A program made the translations under genes and the position numbers. Below, in pieces: positions 9,460 to 19,600 of a DNA stretch of 64,000 nt. This DNA comes from Phycisphaerales bacterium. GTDB taxonomy: Bacteria; Planctomycetota; Phycisphaerae; Phycisphaerales; UBA1924. The notes beneath the pieces are model-generated. The model had not been told where the DNA came from. It saw only the letters and a list, made by a program, of their open reading frames with translations, and ran no database searches. The stretch spans positions 16,146 through 80,145 of the forward strand of contig JARGPA010000018.1 in assembly GCA_029213305.1 (NCBI GenBank), given 5' to 3'. How positions within the stretch are numbered: position 1 is the first letter of the stretch; each line of letters opens with the position of its first letter.

Positions 9460-11309
9460 CCTGCAGCCTCCCTCATCATGTTATGCTCATGATCAAAAAT
9501 CTGATCGAGCCAGATCGCAATCTGCATGGAAATATGATTGAAGGTGGAAGGCAAATCATGCTGGTAAGCGCTAATCATTTGCTCCCCCCCTCGTTCGATG
9601 ACTTGATCGAGCATATTTAGTGCACTGGACCCACTGAGTGTATCTCGTAGTTCGATCCATGTTGGAGAAAACTCTTGCATCGCGATTGGGTTTGCCCAAC
9701 TCGTTTCAACTTGGTTCCAATCTTGTGAAGATTCAGTTCTTTGCAATCGTTCTTTACGATCCTCATTCCTTTTTGCAAGGATCTGCTTTTCTGATGCATT
9801 TGCCGCGAGCCCTGTATTCGCATTCATAATTTCAGAGAGTGGTCCACAAAGATCGATAAAAATCGAATCTGTCAGTGATCCGTCAACGCGGAGCTTGGGA
9901 TCATACACACAGGAGACTTCGACAATTGACTGATGTGCAAAGAGTGTATCACTACACATCACCCTTGCATTACCCAATGTATGCGACGAATCATCCTGTC
10001 TTGAGCAAGGCCAGAATCGATGCCACTCAATCGCAGTCGTTGGACGAACCTTCGACACTTGCTCAAGGCGTACTTCCCTACGAATCCGAACCTGATCACG
10101 AATATCCGGAGTCAGATACTTTTCGAGCCCATGTCTTCCTGTTGTGTGACTCGGGTTTGGTTCTACTGGGGTTTTCTTTCCCAGGACAAACTGTTTGATA
10201 TGAGATTGAATCGAACGAGGCCGATATACATCTCGCATGGTAAACGGCATGAAATGATCCTTGAGCAAAGTATCACTTAGTTGCCCGCCTACCACAACAT
10301 CAAACTGATCTTGAAGATTATTATCTACAATACACAACCCGTGACAGTTTCCTCGAAGTTCCATCCCAATGAGATGAAGTCCACGCTTGACTAGATTTGG
10401 GAAGTAATGCTCGTCTCGCTGAACAAGGGTCTGATTTGTTCCTGCAGCTACTGCGACTTCTCCTGCGACTCGGGTCTCTCGATTCTCTCGAGTAACATAT
10501 GTCAGCGCGCCCCCTAAACGATCTGAAGGCAACACCCCGATTACAGCCCGTGAATCAATCCCCCCACTCAGGAGGACGGCTGCGTTTGAACAACCCCTCG
10601 TGATATCTTGACCAGCTTGAACGAGCGCTTCTTTGAGCATTCCTTTGATTTCAGTCTTACTTGGAAAAACACTGGGTTCTGTCGGTTCCCAAAGAATGTT
10701 AGATTGGAACTCGTTTGAATTTGTATCAAACGAGTTTATCGAACAAGGGTCAAGCTCAATGATTCCAACTCGTGTCGTATATGGGAATGTGATGTGATTG
10801 TGTGTACAGAGTTCCCCGAGTGAAACTAGATCAATCTGTTTCTCAAGCCCGGTCGCCGCCGCGAGAGATTCAATGTGTGTCCCTATCCCAAGCAACCCAC
10901 CTTCACGATTCCGGGCGCAGTAAACAGGACGGAAACCCATATGGTCTGTCATCACTGTGACTGCATCGTTGGCACACTCGAAGATCGCATACATCCCAGA
11001 GAGTCGATCATTGATTGCTGATCCATGATCTTTGATTGATCCTTGTTGATGGACCCAATCTGCAAATGCAGTTGTCGAACTGTGAAACTCATGCCCGCGT
11101 ACTACAGGCCGACCAACTGGTATGTGACTCACCCCATCATGCGACGCAGGTGCGTACCATGCCCCCTTCGATCTTTGCGATAACACATTTCCCCAAGGGT
11201 AAGTGAACTCATCGATCTGATGATTAGCCATGCCCGGACGATTGATAAGCCTTGATCGCCCTTGAGCGACATCACACTTATTCCCGAACAAAACTAAGAT
11301 ATCGCCCAA
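9456..11309 (-). CDS. Asparagine synthetase-like protein lacking the glutaminase cysteine
   Basis: 617 residues. The C-terminal synthetase domain has a PP-loop (AAVLLSGGIDSRAV, SGGIDS at about 248-253), so ATP-dependent amidation or adenylation chemistry is likely. The N-terminal half folds like the Ntn glutaminase (LSGMYAIF...DHMGFRPVYCAR) but does not begin with Met-Cys-Gly, so the nucleophile needed to release ammonia from glutamine is absent. It may use free ammonia, another amine, or be a non-hydrolysing relative that amidates uronic acids in polysaccharide loci. The start is TTG at 11309 with GGAGAG six bases upstream; the first in-frame ATG (11231) would remove the first strand of the fold. 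It is the first gene of the minus-strand operon. Confidence 0.8.
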   Translation of the reverse strand: MGDILVLFGNKCDVAQGRSRLINRPGMANHQIDEFTYPWGNVLSQRSKGAWYAPASHDGVSHIPVGRPVVRGHEFHSSTTAFADWVHQQGSIKDHGSAINDRLSGMYAIFECANDAVTVMTDHMGFRPVYCARNREGGLLGIGTHIESLAAATGLEKQIDLVSLGELCTHNHITFPYTTRVGIIELDPCSINSFDTNSNEFQSNILWEPTEPSVFPSKTEIKGMLKEALVQAGQDITRGCSNAAVLLSGGIDSRAVIGVLPSDRLGGALTYVTRENRETRVAGEVAVAAGTNQTLVQRDEHYFPNLVKRGLHLIGMELRGNCHGLCIVDNNLQDQFDVVVGGQLSDTLLKDHFMPFTMRDVYRPRSIQSHIKQFVLGKKTPVEPNPSHTTGRHGLEKYLTPDIRDQVRIRREVRLEQVSKVRPTTAIEWHRFWPCSRQDDSSHTLGNARVMCSDTLFAHQSIVEVSCVYDPKLRVDGSLTDSIFIDLCGPLSEIMNANTGLAANASEKQILAKRNEDRKERLQRTESSQDWNQVETSWANPIAMQEFSPTWIELRDTLSGSSALNMLDQVIERGGEQMISAYQHDLPSTFNHISMQIAIWLDQIFDHEHNMMREAAG

Positions 11310-11682
11310 CGGTTCTCTCCAATCTTGCGATCATGACTACCCATCAACTATCGGCGAATCAGAACACGAATGTTGATCTCGATACGCCCTTTCGTGCATG
11401 AGAGTGTGGATTCCATCTGAACACACGAGCCCGATAATGATCATTACGCTCAGTAGTTCAACAGAGTGTTCATGTACGATAGGAATGATTAAGAATATCC
11501 TGTACATATCAATGTGATTCGCGTTCGAAATTCAATCAAAGGAGACGGGACACCAACACATCCGTTTCCTTTGTTTTTAAGCAAATCAAGGACCTTTTGC
11601 GATCCCAAGCGGAGTCTGCACGATCAATCAACCGATACAAATCGTACGAAGAATTTAGTATCAGAGTTGAGACCTATACAAA
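11310..11682. other. Divergent intergenic region between two polysaccharide operons
   Basis: 373 bases separating the minus-strand glycosyltransferase operon from the plus-strand wzy-rml operon. It must hold promoters for both directions, but I find no convincing paired -35/-10 boxes. Short open frames here have no supporting start signals. No hairpin with a T-tract is seen. Confidence 0.4.
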
Positions 11683-13125
11683 ATGCAAGACCAGTTCATC
11701 ATCGCCGTCCTATTGGGCTACCTCCTCCTCGGAGCAGGTTTGGTGGTATTTCTCGGCGGTCTCCGTGGTGTCATGGCTGCAATTGTAATTGGATGGTTCT
11801 TTCTCCCTCCAGGTCGAGGCGTAAACCTCCCTGGACTCCCCCAATATACCAAGGAGTTCGCGGTCTCTTACGCGATCTTAATCGGAGTTATATTTTCCGA
11901 CTCTACTCGATTACTCAGTTTCAAACCAAAGCTTCTTGATATCCCGATGGCGGTCTGGCTTATCGCGCCGCTCTTCTCGTCAGTTACCAATGGACTGGGT
12001 TACTATGAAGGATTCTCGGGAGTCTATTTCAACATATTCGTATTTGGTGTTCCATATCTGATGGGACGGATATATATCCGCACACCTAACGATGTGAAAA
12101 CTGTCGCAATCTGGTTTGTCATTGCAGGCGTCATCGCAATCCCATTTGCCCTGTGGGAATCTCGCATGAGTCCAAACCTGAACAACATGCTTTACGGGTA
12201 CAAGTTCCATAAAGATCACATGACACGAAGATTGGGCGGATATCGCCCGACCATCTTCATGCGTCATGGACTCGAAGTCGGACTCTGGATGGCGACATCG
12301 AGCGCAGTTGCCCTCTGGCTTTGGATTACTTCTGCGAAGAAAATCAAAATCTTCAAATACCGTATCCAAGGTATCGCAATAGTACTGTTATTCGCAACGA
12401 TCATGAGTAGATCTTTAGGATCTCTGATCCTTCTTGCAGGGACGACAACCACGGCGTTTATCGTTCGCACAACCGGATTCAGGATCGCACTGATCGCGCT
12501 GGTACTTTTTCCATCGGTATATCTCAGTATTCGAATCTCGAATATTTGGTCCCCGGATCAGATGACCGCAATCATCCGCTCATTTGATGAAGAACGCGCC
12601 AAGTCACTCGAAGCACGACTCGGACAAGAACTCACAGTCTCAAAGCATGCACTCGAGCGCCCATTGTTCGGCTGGGGCGGCCAGAACAGATTTCGTCCAG
12701 TGAATGACGACGGAAGCATCACCCCGGTCGATGGGATGACGACGATCACATTTGGCAAGAATGGATTTGTAGGACTAATCTCGTTCCTTGGCGTCATCTC
12801 ACTCCCAAGTTTTCTGATGATCCTAAGAATTCGAGGCCGAGAAATTACATCTGCAATTTGGGCGCCCGCAGTTGGGATCATGCTTGGACTTGCGATCTTC
12901 TCAATCGACATGATGTTCAACGCGTTCTATACGCCGTTACATATCATCGGGATTGGAGCAATCGCGTCAGTCGCAGTGAATGCAAAGAAATGGCAACGCA
13001 TTATGCTCAAACAACAACGGATGAACTCTCAGCAAATGCGAGACAATCAAAACTCAACAGACAACTCGCAGAATCCCCCAATGGCAATCCCCCCAAACGC
13101 GCGCCAATCCAGAAGAGCAAGCTAA
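11683..13125 (+). CDS. O-antigen polymerase/ligase-like (Wzy) membrane protein
   Basis: 480 residues, strongly hydrophobic, with about ten to twelve predicted membrane segments and a large loop between residues about 285 and 355. The loop region includes RPLFGWGGQNRFRP, matching the GxG-containing periplasmic loop typical of the Wzy_C/O-antigen ligase family. Such proteins polymerise or ligate polyprenyl-linked repeat units in the periplasm. The C-terminal tail is polar and rich in Gln, Asn and Arg. The start codon is the first ATG after an in-frame TGA, with no good ribosome binding site. It is followed 27 nt later by the RmlC-like gene, forming a three-gene operon. Confidence 0.75.
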   Translation: MQDQFIIAVLLGYLLLGAGLVVFLGGLRGVMAAIVIGWFFLPPGRGVNLPGLPQYTKEFAVSYAILIGVIFSDSTRLLSFKPKLLDIPMAVWLIAPLFSSVTNGLGYYEGFSGVYFNIFVFGVPYLMGRIYIRTPNDVKTVAIWFVIAGVIAIPFALWESRMSPNLNNMLYGYKFHKDHMTRRLGGYRPTIFMRHGLEVGLWMATSSAVALWLWITSAKKIKIFKYRIQGIAIVLLFATIMSRSLGSLILLAGTTTTAFIVRTTGFRIALIALVLFPSVYLSIRISNIWSPDQMTAIIRSFDEERAKSLEARLGQELTVSKHALERPLFGWGGQNRFRPVNDDGSITPVDGMTTITFGKNGFVGLISFLGVISLPSFLMILRIRGREITSAIWAPAVGIMLGLAIFSIDMMFNAFYTPLHIIGIGAIASVAVNAKKWQRIMLKQQRMNSQQMRDNQNSTDNSQNPPMAIPPNARQSRRAS

Positions 13126-13152
13126 TCAGTCAACCGACTTCAAAGGTATCAA

Positions 13153-13647
13153 ATGAAAATCACGCAACCAGAGCATCTGAATATCCCGTTGATCGAAGCT
13201 CATGAAATCGCAAAGAATGAGCGTCGACCAATCTTTGTTCCTACGAATCACTTCACTGATGATCGAGGATGGTCACTCATGAACCAACTCCAAGGCGTCA
13301 TGGGACCCGAAGGACAAGTCAACTTCTCGGTTCAATATCCAGGGGTGATCAAAGCTTGGCATCGCCATTCTCTCCAAACGGATTTCTGGATGGGACTGGT
13401 TGGACATCTCAAGGTAGGTGTCTACGACCAAGAAGAATCAAAGGCATGGTCAATCGTGATCGGAGAAAAACGCCCAGGCACGGTCATCATCCCCCCCCCT
13501 CTCTGGCACGGCGCTGCGACGGTCGGTCCCACTCAAGCAGGGTTGTTGTACTATGTCACTCACAGTTACAATCCTCAAGCTCCAGATGAGGAACGAACAA
13601 GTCCTGATGCATTCCCAGGGTTCCCATGGGAAGTTGAGCATAAATGA
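13153..13647 (+). CDS. RmlC-like cupin, probable sugar-nucleotide epimerase
   Basis: 164 residues with a cupin fold resembling dTDP-4-dehydrorhamnose 3,5-epimerase: FTDDRGWSLMNQL, then NFSVQYPGVIKAWHRHSLQTDFW and GHLKVGVYDQEES. RmlC enzymes use a His/Asp dyad and a Tyr in this barrel; the AWHRH segment could supply the His. The sequence is divergent from classic RmlC, so a related epimerase or isomerase is also possible. It overlaps rmlD by four bases (ATGA), supporting a role in deoxysugar synthesis. No rmlA or rmlB is in the window. Confidence 0.65.
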   Translation: MKITQPEHLNIPLIEAHEIAKNERRPIFVPTNHFTDDRGWSLMNQLQGVMGPEGQVNFSVQYPGVIKAWHRHSLQTDFWMGLVGHLKVGVYDQEESKAWSIVIGEKRPGTVIIPPPLWHGAATVGPTQAGLLYYVTHSYNPQAPDEERTSPDAFPGFPWEVEHK

Positions 13648-14558
13648 CCCTTTCATCAAACCAATCAATTCATTCTCCTCGACAAATCCCAAAGCGAGTG
13701 CTTATTCTCGGCGCGACAGGGATGGTCGGCCGAGCATGGGTCGAAAAACTCGAATCAAACAAGATTCGTTATCGCGCTGTATCTCGGCCAGAGTTTGACT
13801 TAATGGATCCAATATCCATTTCCGAATGTATCACAGAAGAGTATGATCTCGTTGTGAATGCTGCTGCATGGACGGATGTCGACGGAGCAGAATCCGAGGA
13901 AACCTGTGCAACTCGTGCAAACGGGGAATCACTTGCTGAAATCGCTCAACTCTGCAAAGACATTGACGCAACTCTGATTACATACTCTACAGACTATGTT
14001 TTCTCAGGGGATGGTGATGCACCCTATCCTACGGATGCGCCAAACGATCCAGTGAATGCATATGGCCGATCCAAGCTTGTAGGCGAAAAAACCCTCTCAG
14101 CATCAACCTCATCTCACATTTTGATTCGTACAAGCTGGGTCTACGCACCTTGGGGGAACAACTTTGTTCGCACTATCTGGAATCTTGCAAAGACTCGAGA
14201 TGAACTCCAAGTTGTAAACGATCAACAAGGTCGACCGACGAGTGCTCAACAACTCGCACACAACTCTTTCAATCTGTATCTCAAAGGCGCCCAAGGAGTT
14301 TGGCACCTTAGTGATGATGGAGAATGCACCTGGTTTGATCTTGCGACTCAAATCGCAAAGCGTTCAAATCCACAATGCAATGTAAACCCGTGCTCATCTG
14401 ACCAGTATCCTCGCCCTGCGAAACGACCTGCTTATTCAACCCTTGATATCTCTGAGTCGATGAAACTTGTAGGGACAATCAAAAATTGGCAAGACTGTGT
14501 TGCAGCAGTATGCAATGCTCTAATTGATGCTGAAGCTCAAACGTCTAGTACAAATTAA
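13644..14558 (+). CDS. rmlD: dTDP-4-dehydrorhamnose reductase (RmlD family)
   Basis: 304 residues, extended short-chain dehydrogenase. The nucleotide-binding motif GATGMVGRAW is near residue 23, and STDYVFSGDGDAPYPTDAPNDPVNAYGRSKLVGE contains the catalytic Ser/Thr region and YxxxK. RSKLVGEK and IRTSWVYAP are characteristic of RmlD. It reduces dTDP-6-deoxy-L-lyxo-4-hexulose to dTDP-L-rhamnose in the cytoplasm, giving a donor for the WbbL-like GT2 in the divergent operon. It is the last gene of its operon and converges with the VPLPTA-tailed protein gene; a shared hairpin separates them. Confidence 0.85.
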   Translation: MTLSSNQSIHSPRQIPKRVLILGATGMVGRAWVEKLESNKIRYRAVSRPEFDLMDPISISECITEEYDLVVNAAAWTDVDGAESEETCATRANGESLAEIAQLCKDIDATLITYSTDYVFSGDGDAPYPTDAPNDPVNAYGRSKLVGEKTLSASTSSHILIRTSWVYAPWGNNFVRTIWNLAKTRDELQVVNDQQGRPTSAQQLAHNSFNLYLKGAQGVWHLSDDGECTWFDLATQIAKRSNPQCNVNPCSSDQYPRPAKRPAYSTLDISESMKLVGTIKNWQDCVAAVCNALIDAEAQTSSTN

Positions 14559-14560
14559 AA

Positions 14561-14588
14561 AAGCGGAAAAGGATTTCCTTTTCCGCTT
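14561..14588 (-). terminator. Intrinsic terminator between convergent rmlD and VPLPTA-protein gene
   Basis: A 13-bp perfect inverted repeat (AAGCGGAAAAGGA / TCCTTTTCCGCTT) with a 2-nt loop. On the minus strand it is followed by a run of six T, so it mainly ends the minus-strand gene that stops at 14623. It may also slow transcripts coming from rmlD, but no T-run follows on the plus strand. Confidence 0.85.
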
Positions 14589-14622
14589 CGATGATCAGTT
14601 CTAAGATCGATTCTAAAATCGT

Positions 14623-15339
14623 TTATCGGCTAGCACGATTCTTCATACGAGCAACGCCAGCGAGTCCACCAAGAGTGAGCAAGCCTGCGAATGCTGCAGT
14701 TGGAAGTGGAACGATGAAGAGTTGATCTTGTGTATCTTCATTAATCATTGCTTTGAGGCCTGCAACGGTTCCCCAAGTGTTGTTATCCATGTAGTTCTGG
14801 ATGTCTGCCATTGCAGTCGCAACATCAGTTTGACCTGCAGCTGCTTCAACTGTTGAGTTATCAAGTACCATCTTCCAGATCATACCTTGAATACCTGCTA
14901 GTTGAGCATTAGTAACTGTGTTTGCAGACAAGTCCGCGTTGAGCCATCCCATTGCGATTGCAGCAGCAACAACTGCATGAACTTCAGCTTCATCAGCTGC
15001 GTCATAAGCAGGTACGCCTGCGCCACCTTCTGGGTTAGGACCGTTTGCAATAGAATCTACATCGTAAGTGTAACTTCCTGTGCGGACGTTCTGAAGTTCG
15101 ATACAGAAAGTAACGAATGAACCACTCGCGAACTGTCCTGCACCTCGATCGCCACCCATATCGGTGTAATCGAAACCAAAGTGTCCAGCATTGAAGTTCT
15201 GATCGATGAATCCACCGTTATCAATGTGGATTGCTCCTTCGATACCAGTGAGTCCGGTGTATTCTGCATCAAACCCTGCAGTTGCAGCGCCTGTGAATGC
15301 AGCCAAAGTCATTGCGATGTAAGCAGTCTTCTTTTTCAT
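14623..15339 (-). CDS. Secreted protein with VPLPTA C-terminal sorting tail (paralog 1)
   Basis: 238 residues. Residues 1-21 form a signal peptide (MKKKTAYIAMTLAAFTGAATA). The C-terminus has the three-part pattern of PEP-CTERM-class substrates: VPLPTA, a hydrophobic stretch (AFAGLLTLGGLAGVA) and a basic end (RMKNRASR). This resembles the VPLPA-CTERM variant. The middle has no fold I recognise; it includes a probable disulfide or metal cysteine (TFCIEL) and an alanine-rich region with WKMVLDN. It is a full-length paralog of the next gene. The encoded exosortase at 25519 is the obvious processing enzyme. GAGGG precedes the start by seven bases. Confidence 0.85.
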   Translation of the reverse strand: MKKKTAYIAMTLAAFTGAATAGFDAEYTGLTGIEGAIHIDNGGFIDQNFNAGHFGFDYTDMGGDRGAGQFASGSFVTFCIELQNVRTGSYTYDVDSIANGPNPEGGAGVPAYDAADEAEVHAVVAAAIAMGWLNADLSANTVTNAQLAGIQGMIWKMVLDNSTVEAAAGQTDVATAMADIQNYMDNNTWGTVAGLKAMINEDTQDQLFIVPLPTAAFAGLLTLGGLAGVARMKNRASR

Positions 15340-15560
15340 AGCTTTTCCCTCATCCAGAATTCACTGGAACTGATCTTTATCTCAACATGACGAGTCGTGC
15401 GAGATCGAATACAGATTGATCGTCTCACTCTCTTACTCCATGACCAATTTAGCACATTCGATGGGAAATTAGAACTGGAAACATTTATTTCTCAGAATAT
15501 TCTAAAAAAATCACCCCACGAACACTAACCGTACATCAACTGAATTCGTTGTATAAAAAA

Positions 15561-15585
15561 CGGAGAAGAACTTAGTTCTTCTCCG
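15561..15585 (-). terminator. Intrinsic terminator after VPLPTA-protein paralog 2
   Basis: An 11-bp inverted repeat (CGGAGAAGAAC / GTTCTTCTCCG) with loop TTA; the minus-strand transcript continues with six T. It lies 37 nt beyond the stop of the 15622-16338 gene, so the two paralogs are probably transcribed separately despite being in tandem. Confidence 0.85.
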
Positions 15586-15621
15586 CCTTGAATAGTGTGA
15601 GATCAGATTCAGTAGAATCTG

Positions 15622-16338
15622 TTATCGTCTGCGGATTCGTGAGAATCCTGCAAGTCCACCGAGAGTGATCAGACCAGCAAATGCTGCGGTCGGAAGTGGA
15701 ACGATGAAGAGCTGATCTTGTGTGTCAGCATTCAACATTGCTCTGAGGTTGGACATAGTACCCCAAGTGTTGTTATCAAGGTAATCTTGGATATCTGCCA
15801 TTGCTGTTGCAACATCAGTTTGTCCTGCAGCTGCTTCAACGACTGCTTCGTCGAGAACCATCTTCCAGATCATTCCTTGGATACCCGCGAGTTGCTCGTT
15901 TGTAGCAGATGCAGCTGAAAGATCGCTGTTGATCCAACCCATTGCGACTGCAGCGGATACGACGGCCATGACTTCTGCTTCATCAGCAGCGTCATATGCT
16001 GGGCCGCCAGCGCCTGGTGCTGGGTTTGGACCGTTGCTGATTTTGTCAACGCTGTACTCGTGAACTCCGCCTGCGATTGCTTGGAGTTCAATACAGAATG
16101 TGTTGAATGATCCGCCGGAGAACTGGCCATTGCCACGCTCGCCGTCAGTATCAGCGTAGTTGAATCCGAAGTGACCTGCGCCGAAATCTGAGTTTACGGT
16201 GCCACCAGTAGCGGTGTTGTCAACATGGATTGCACCAGACACACCAGTAATCTGGGTGAATGCTGCCTTGAAGTCTGCCATTGCGATCCCTGACGAGAAC
16301 GCGAGAGCTGCAGTTACGATTGCTGTACTCTTCTTCAT
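15622..16338 (-). CDS. Secreted protein with VPLPTA C-terminal sorting tail (paralog 2)
   Basis: 238 residues, the same length as the downstream paralog and alignable end to end. Signal peptide (MKKSTAIVTAALAFSSGIAMA), GHFGFNYADTDGERGNGQF block, TFCIELQA, and WKMVLDEAVVEAAAGQTDVATAM are all shared. The tail VPLPTAAFAGLITLGGLAGFSRIRRR has the motif, hydrophobic and Arg-rich parts of an exosortase substrate. Variation is concentrated in the central region and at the basic end, as expected for a recent tandem duplication under diversification. Function is unknown; a surface or matrix protein associated with the exopolysaccharide is plausible. GAGGG lies five bases before the ATG. Confidence 0.85.
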   Translation of the reverse strand: MKKSTAIVTAALAFSSGIAMADFKAAFTQITGVSGAIHVDNTATGGTVNSDFGAGHFGFNYADTDGERGNGQFSGGSFNTFCIELQAIAGGVHEYSVDKISNGPNPAPGAGGPAYDAADEAEVMAVVSAAVAMGWINSDLSAASATNEQLAGIQGMIWKMVLDEAVVEAAAGQTDVATAMADIQDYLDNNTWGTMSNLRAMLNADTQDQLFIVPLPTAAFAGLITLGGLAGFSRIRRR

Positions 16339-16548
16339 TTTTTCCCTCGATTCAGACGATTGTCTAATCTTTTTTCATCTCACTCTAAACATATTGATCT
16401 TTCGATCAGTGATATCCTGCATGAACTTAATCATCCCTAATGAATAAGCAGATACAGAATCCCTCAAATTGCAAAGCTATCGCTCTACAACCTCAGAATA
16501 GCACCATAAAGGCTTGAAATCGAAGAAAAAAGCATGATTCCGGTTGAG

Positions 16549-16578
16549 ATTATACAATTTTGACAAAATACCTACTAA
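16549..16578 (-). promoter_or_regulatory. Candidate promoter upstream of VPLPTA-protein paralog 2
   Basis: Within the 301-base gap 16339-16639. The minus strand has a perfect -10 box TATAAT (16554-16549) and a weak TTAGTA at -35 (18-nt spacing). It would leave a leader of about 200 nt before the start at 16338. Nothing else is recognised in the gap. Confidence 0.4.
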
Positions 16579-16639
16579 CAAACTACAAAACACACTCTTT
16601 GTGGAGCGTTATTGGTCTGCTATCAATGGTTTTAGGACA

Positions 16640-19600
16640 TTACTCGCCGAGTTCCATTGCCCATTGATCGTCACCTAAACTGCGTAGACGATCAACTAAA
16701 TCTTGGTTTTGTGTCGGCTCGTTTTGCAGCAGATTCATCACTCTTTGGAACGAGTTTGCAGCATCTTCTACTCGATTGCCGCCAAGTTGATATTGGACAA
16801 TTGCGAGTCCCGCCCAGCCTTCAATATTTGAAGAATCAACCTCGATGGCGCGTAGAAAGGATGTTTCTGCATCGTTTAATCGCTCTGTCGCGATTTCTAC
16901 CCAACCACGAGTCCCCCAGAACGACGGAGTATCACCCCAGAGCTCTGTTGCTTGAACACTATAACGATATGCTTCATCCAACTCTTGTTGAGTTCCACCT
17001 TTGCGCTCGATGAGCATTGCAAGATTGTTATAGATAGATGCAGTGAATGGTCCAGGAGCAGGTTCTCGGCTCAATATCTCTCGATATTGGACCTCAGCAA
17101 ACTCAGAGTTATCCGCTTCCATTGCATAACTTGCTGCTTGCGCTAGGTATCCAAGGTTTGTAGGTTCTAACTGATCTGCCTGGACCATGCCGTTATAAGC
17201 CAAACTCATGAAGTTTGATCTTAGAGTTGTATCACTTACAGAGAGAGCCATTACATAGTTTGCTCTTGCCAATGAACTGATAGTTATTGGACTTGATGCA
17301 TCAAGCTCGACTGCACGATTGATCGTATCGAGTGCCGGCTGTGCATATTCTGGGATAAACGCCTCGAAGCGATTGATCATGAGCATCCATGAGTTTCCCA
17401 GAGTGACGAGCTCATCATCTTCGATATAAGGCGTAACCTTATCGAGCCAACTCGCAGCAATATTTGCGTCGGGTACTGAATACGCGACAAGGTTGAGCCA
17501 AACTCGTTGACGAATTTCCTTTGATGTAGCGAGTGCAGATTCGATCCGCGATGCAGTCATCGCAGGATCCTCACCCAGCTTTAACTGAGCATGCGAGAAC
17601 ACGAGGAGCACATCAATATTCTGAGATAGATCCGGATTGTTCACTGCACCCTGAATGTAAGGCGAGAGCGTCTGTGATGCTTTCTCGAAGTTGTTCAGTA
17701 AAACCTCAGCTCTTGCAATAAGAATATCCGCATCGATTGGAGATCCGGTTACATTTGATCTCCAGAGAGTCGCGATTCGCTTCGCTTCGGTTGGGTTATT
17801 CGAATCAAGATATGCATTTCCCGCGATCCGCATTACTGTGGATTCTCCAGGCATGAACTTCGCTGCGCGATTCGCATACGCAGAGAGCTCAACAGGACCC
17901 ATCCCGAGTTGTTGTAACTCAACTAATGCAAATCGTTGAATAGGTTGGAACTCAGGAAACTCATTGAGCATGCTAATTAGCAACCCTCGGAGTTCATTTG
18001 CAGGCCGATTCGGCTTCGCGGCGGTAAACTCGTCTACCCGTTTTACCGCGGCTTCTACGATTGGGTTTGATTCAACAGCCCCAGATTCAATTAACTGTGT
18101 CGCTGAAGTAAGTTGCCCATTAGACATGAGTGCGAGTGATTTAATCTCAGTGCTCTCAGGTAACTGAGCTTGAGCAAGTGTTACAAGTTCTTTCGCGTCA
18201 TCATACCGTTGATCTCGGATAAAGCTTCTGATCAATAATGACCAGGCTTGTTCTGTCTCAGGTTCAGTCTCAATCAACTCTCGTAATAAGCGTTCGAACT
18301 CTGATGAAGAGATGTATGCTCTCGCAAATTTTGCGTGAACAAGCTTGGAATCAACTGAGTCAAGTCCGTATCGCTTACCACTACTTGCAATGTCAACCCC
18401 ATCACCTTGGTACCCAAACTTAGCAAACAAAGACGCAATCTCGAAAACCTGTTCCTCCGAAAGTGTCTCCGATTCGCGTAAATCATTTAATAGAGCGACC
18501 CCTTGAGATCTGTTCTGTTGTGCATGATAGATGTTTGCCAACTCGATCCCAGAGTCTAAAACAATATCAAGAGATTCTGTTTCATTGCGATAAACTCGAG
18601 CATATATATCCGCTGCGGAATCAAGCTCATTCATATTCTTGAAACGTTTCGCAACTTGTCCCAAAATTTGGTAGTCATTTGGGAAACGAGATACAAACTC
18701 GAGAAGATGCTGACGCGAGCTTTCATTGTCATTGTTCTCGTAGCTCAAGTCCGCTGCTTCGAGTAAATAGTTCTGTGCGACTCGCCCATTCACCTGCCGT
18801 GAGATTACTAGATATTGATCTACTGCTCCTTGCATGTCTGGTTCGAATCGTTCTGATTCTTCTAGATCTGGCGCGGGTTTCACTGCGAGCAATCTACCCA
18901 ACATATTCCGTGCATAGATGTTGTCTTGTTCGTTTGCAACAACGCCTCGGATGATCTCTAGAGCTTGCAATCGAGAATCCTTGGTGATTCTCTCCTTTGT
19001 GAGCGCTACAGCGCGCGCGAGTCGCAAACGCGAAGGCACTGCTTGCCCGGCAGTCGAGTTTAGTTCTACCACTTTAGCAATTAGTTCGTCAACCGCAACG
19101 ATGTCCTTACCAATTGCATTTGAATCGATTGCTCTGTAGAGTAAATCTACATCCTCAGGATTCTGCGCAAGCAATGCACGCCATGCTTGCTCCGCTTCTG
19201 GGGAGTTAACTGCATCTAGATACTGTGTTCGGATAAGTGCCCAGGTATTTGGATCGTTTTCTCCAGCGTCAGCAATTCCGCGATCAATAAACGCAAGCCC
19301 TTCTTCGGCATCCCCTGATACATTCCATTTGTTTAGAGCAAACTGGAGTGCGCTCCGTGGAGAACTACTCGTCAATCTTTGAAGATCTATCCCGAGCTCA
19401 TCTGCTACACCTAGTTGATATCGTGAATCAACCCCTAGCATAAGGATCGCTAACTGATCGTTTGGATTCGATTCCATTGCTCGCAACAAAATATTCTTCG
19501 CGTTCTCTGTCTTCCCCACTGACGCGTACATCGTTGCTATTTGAGGCGCAATCGTTGCAAGAGCTTCAGGGGAAATTTCACTTGCAGACTCGAATGGTGC

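Noticed and set aside
11514..11939. Plus-strand frame overlapping the start of wzy
   Set aside because: It is rich in Arg, Pro and Ser, overlaps the clear membrane protein in another frame, and has a start codon without a binding site.
14561..15585. Possible CRISPR-like or REP array from repeated hairpins
   Set aside because: The hairpins have different sequences, each sits just after a gene and carries a T-run, so they are ordinary terminators. No CRISPR array or cas gene is visible in the window.
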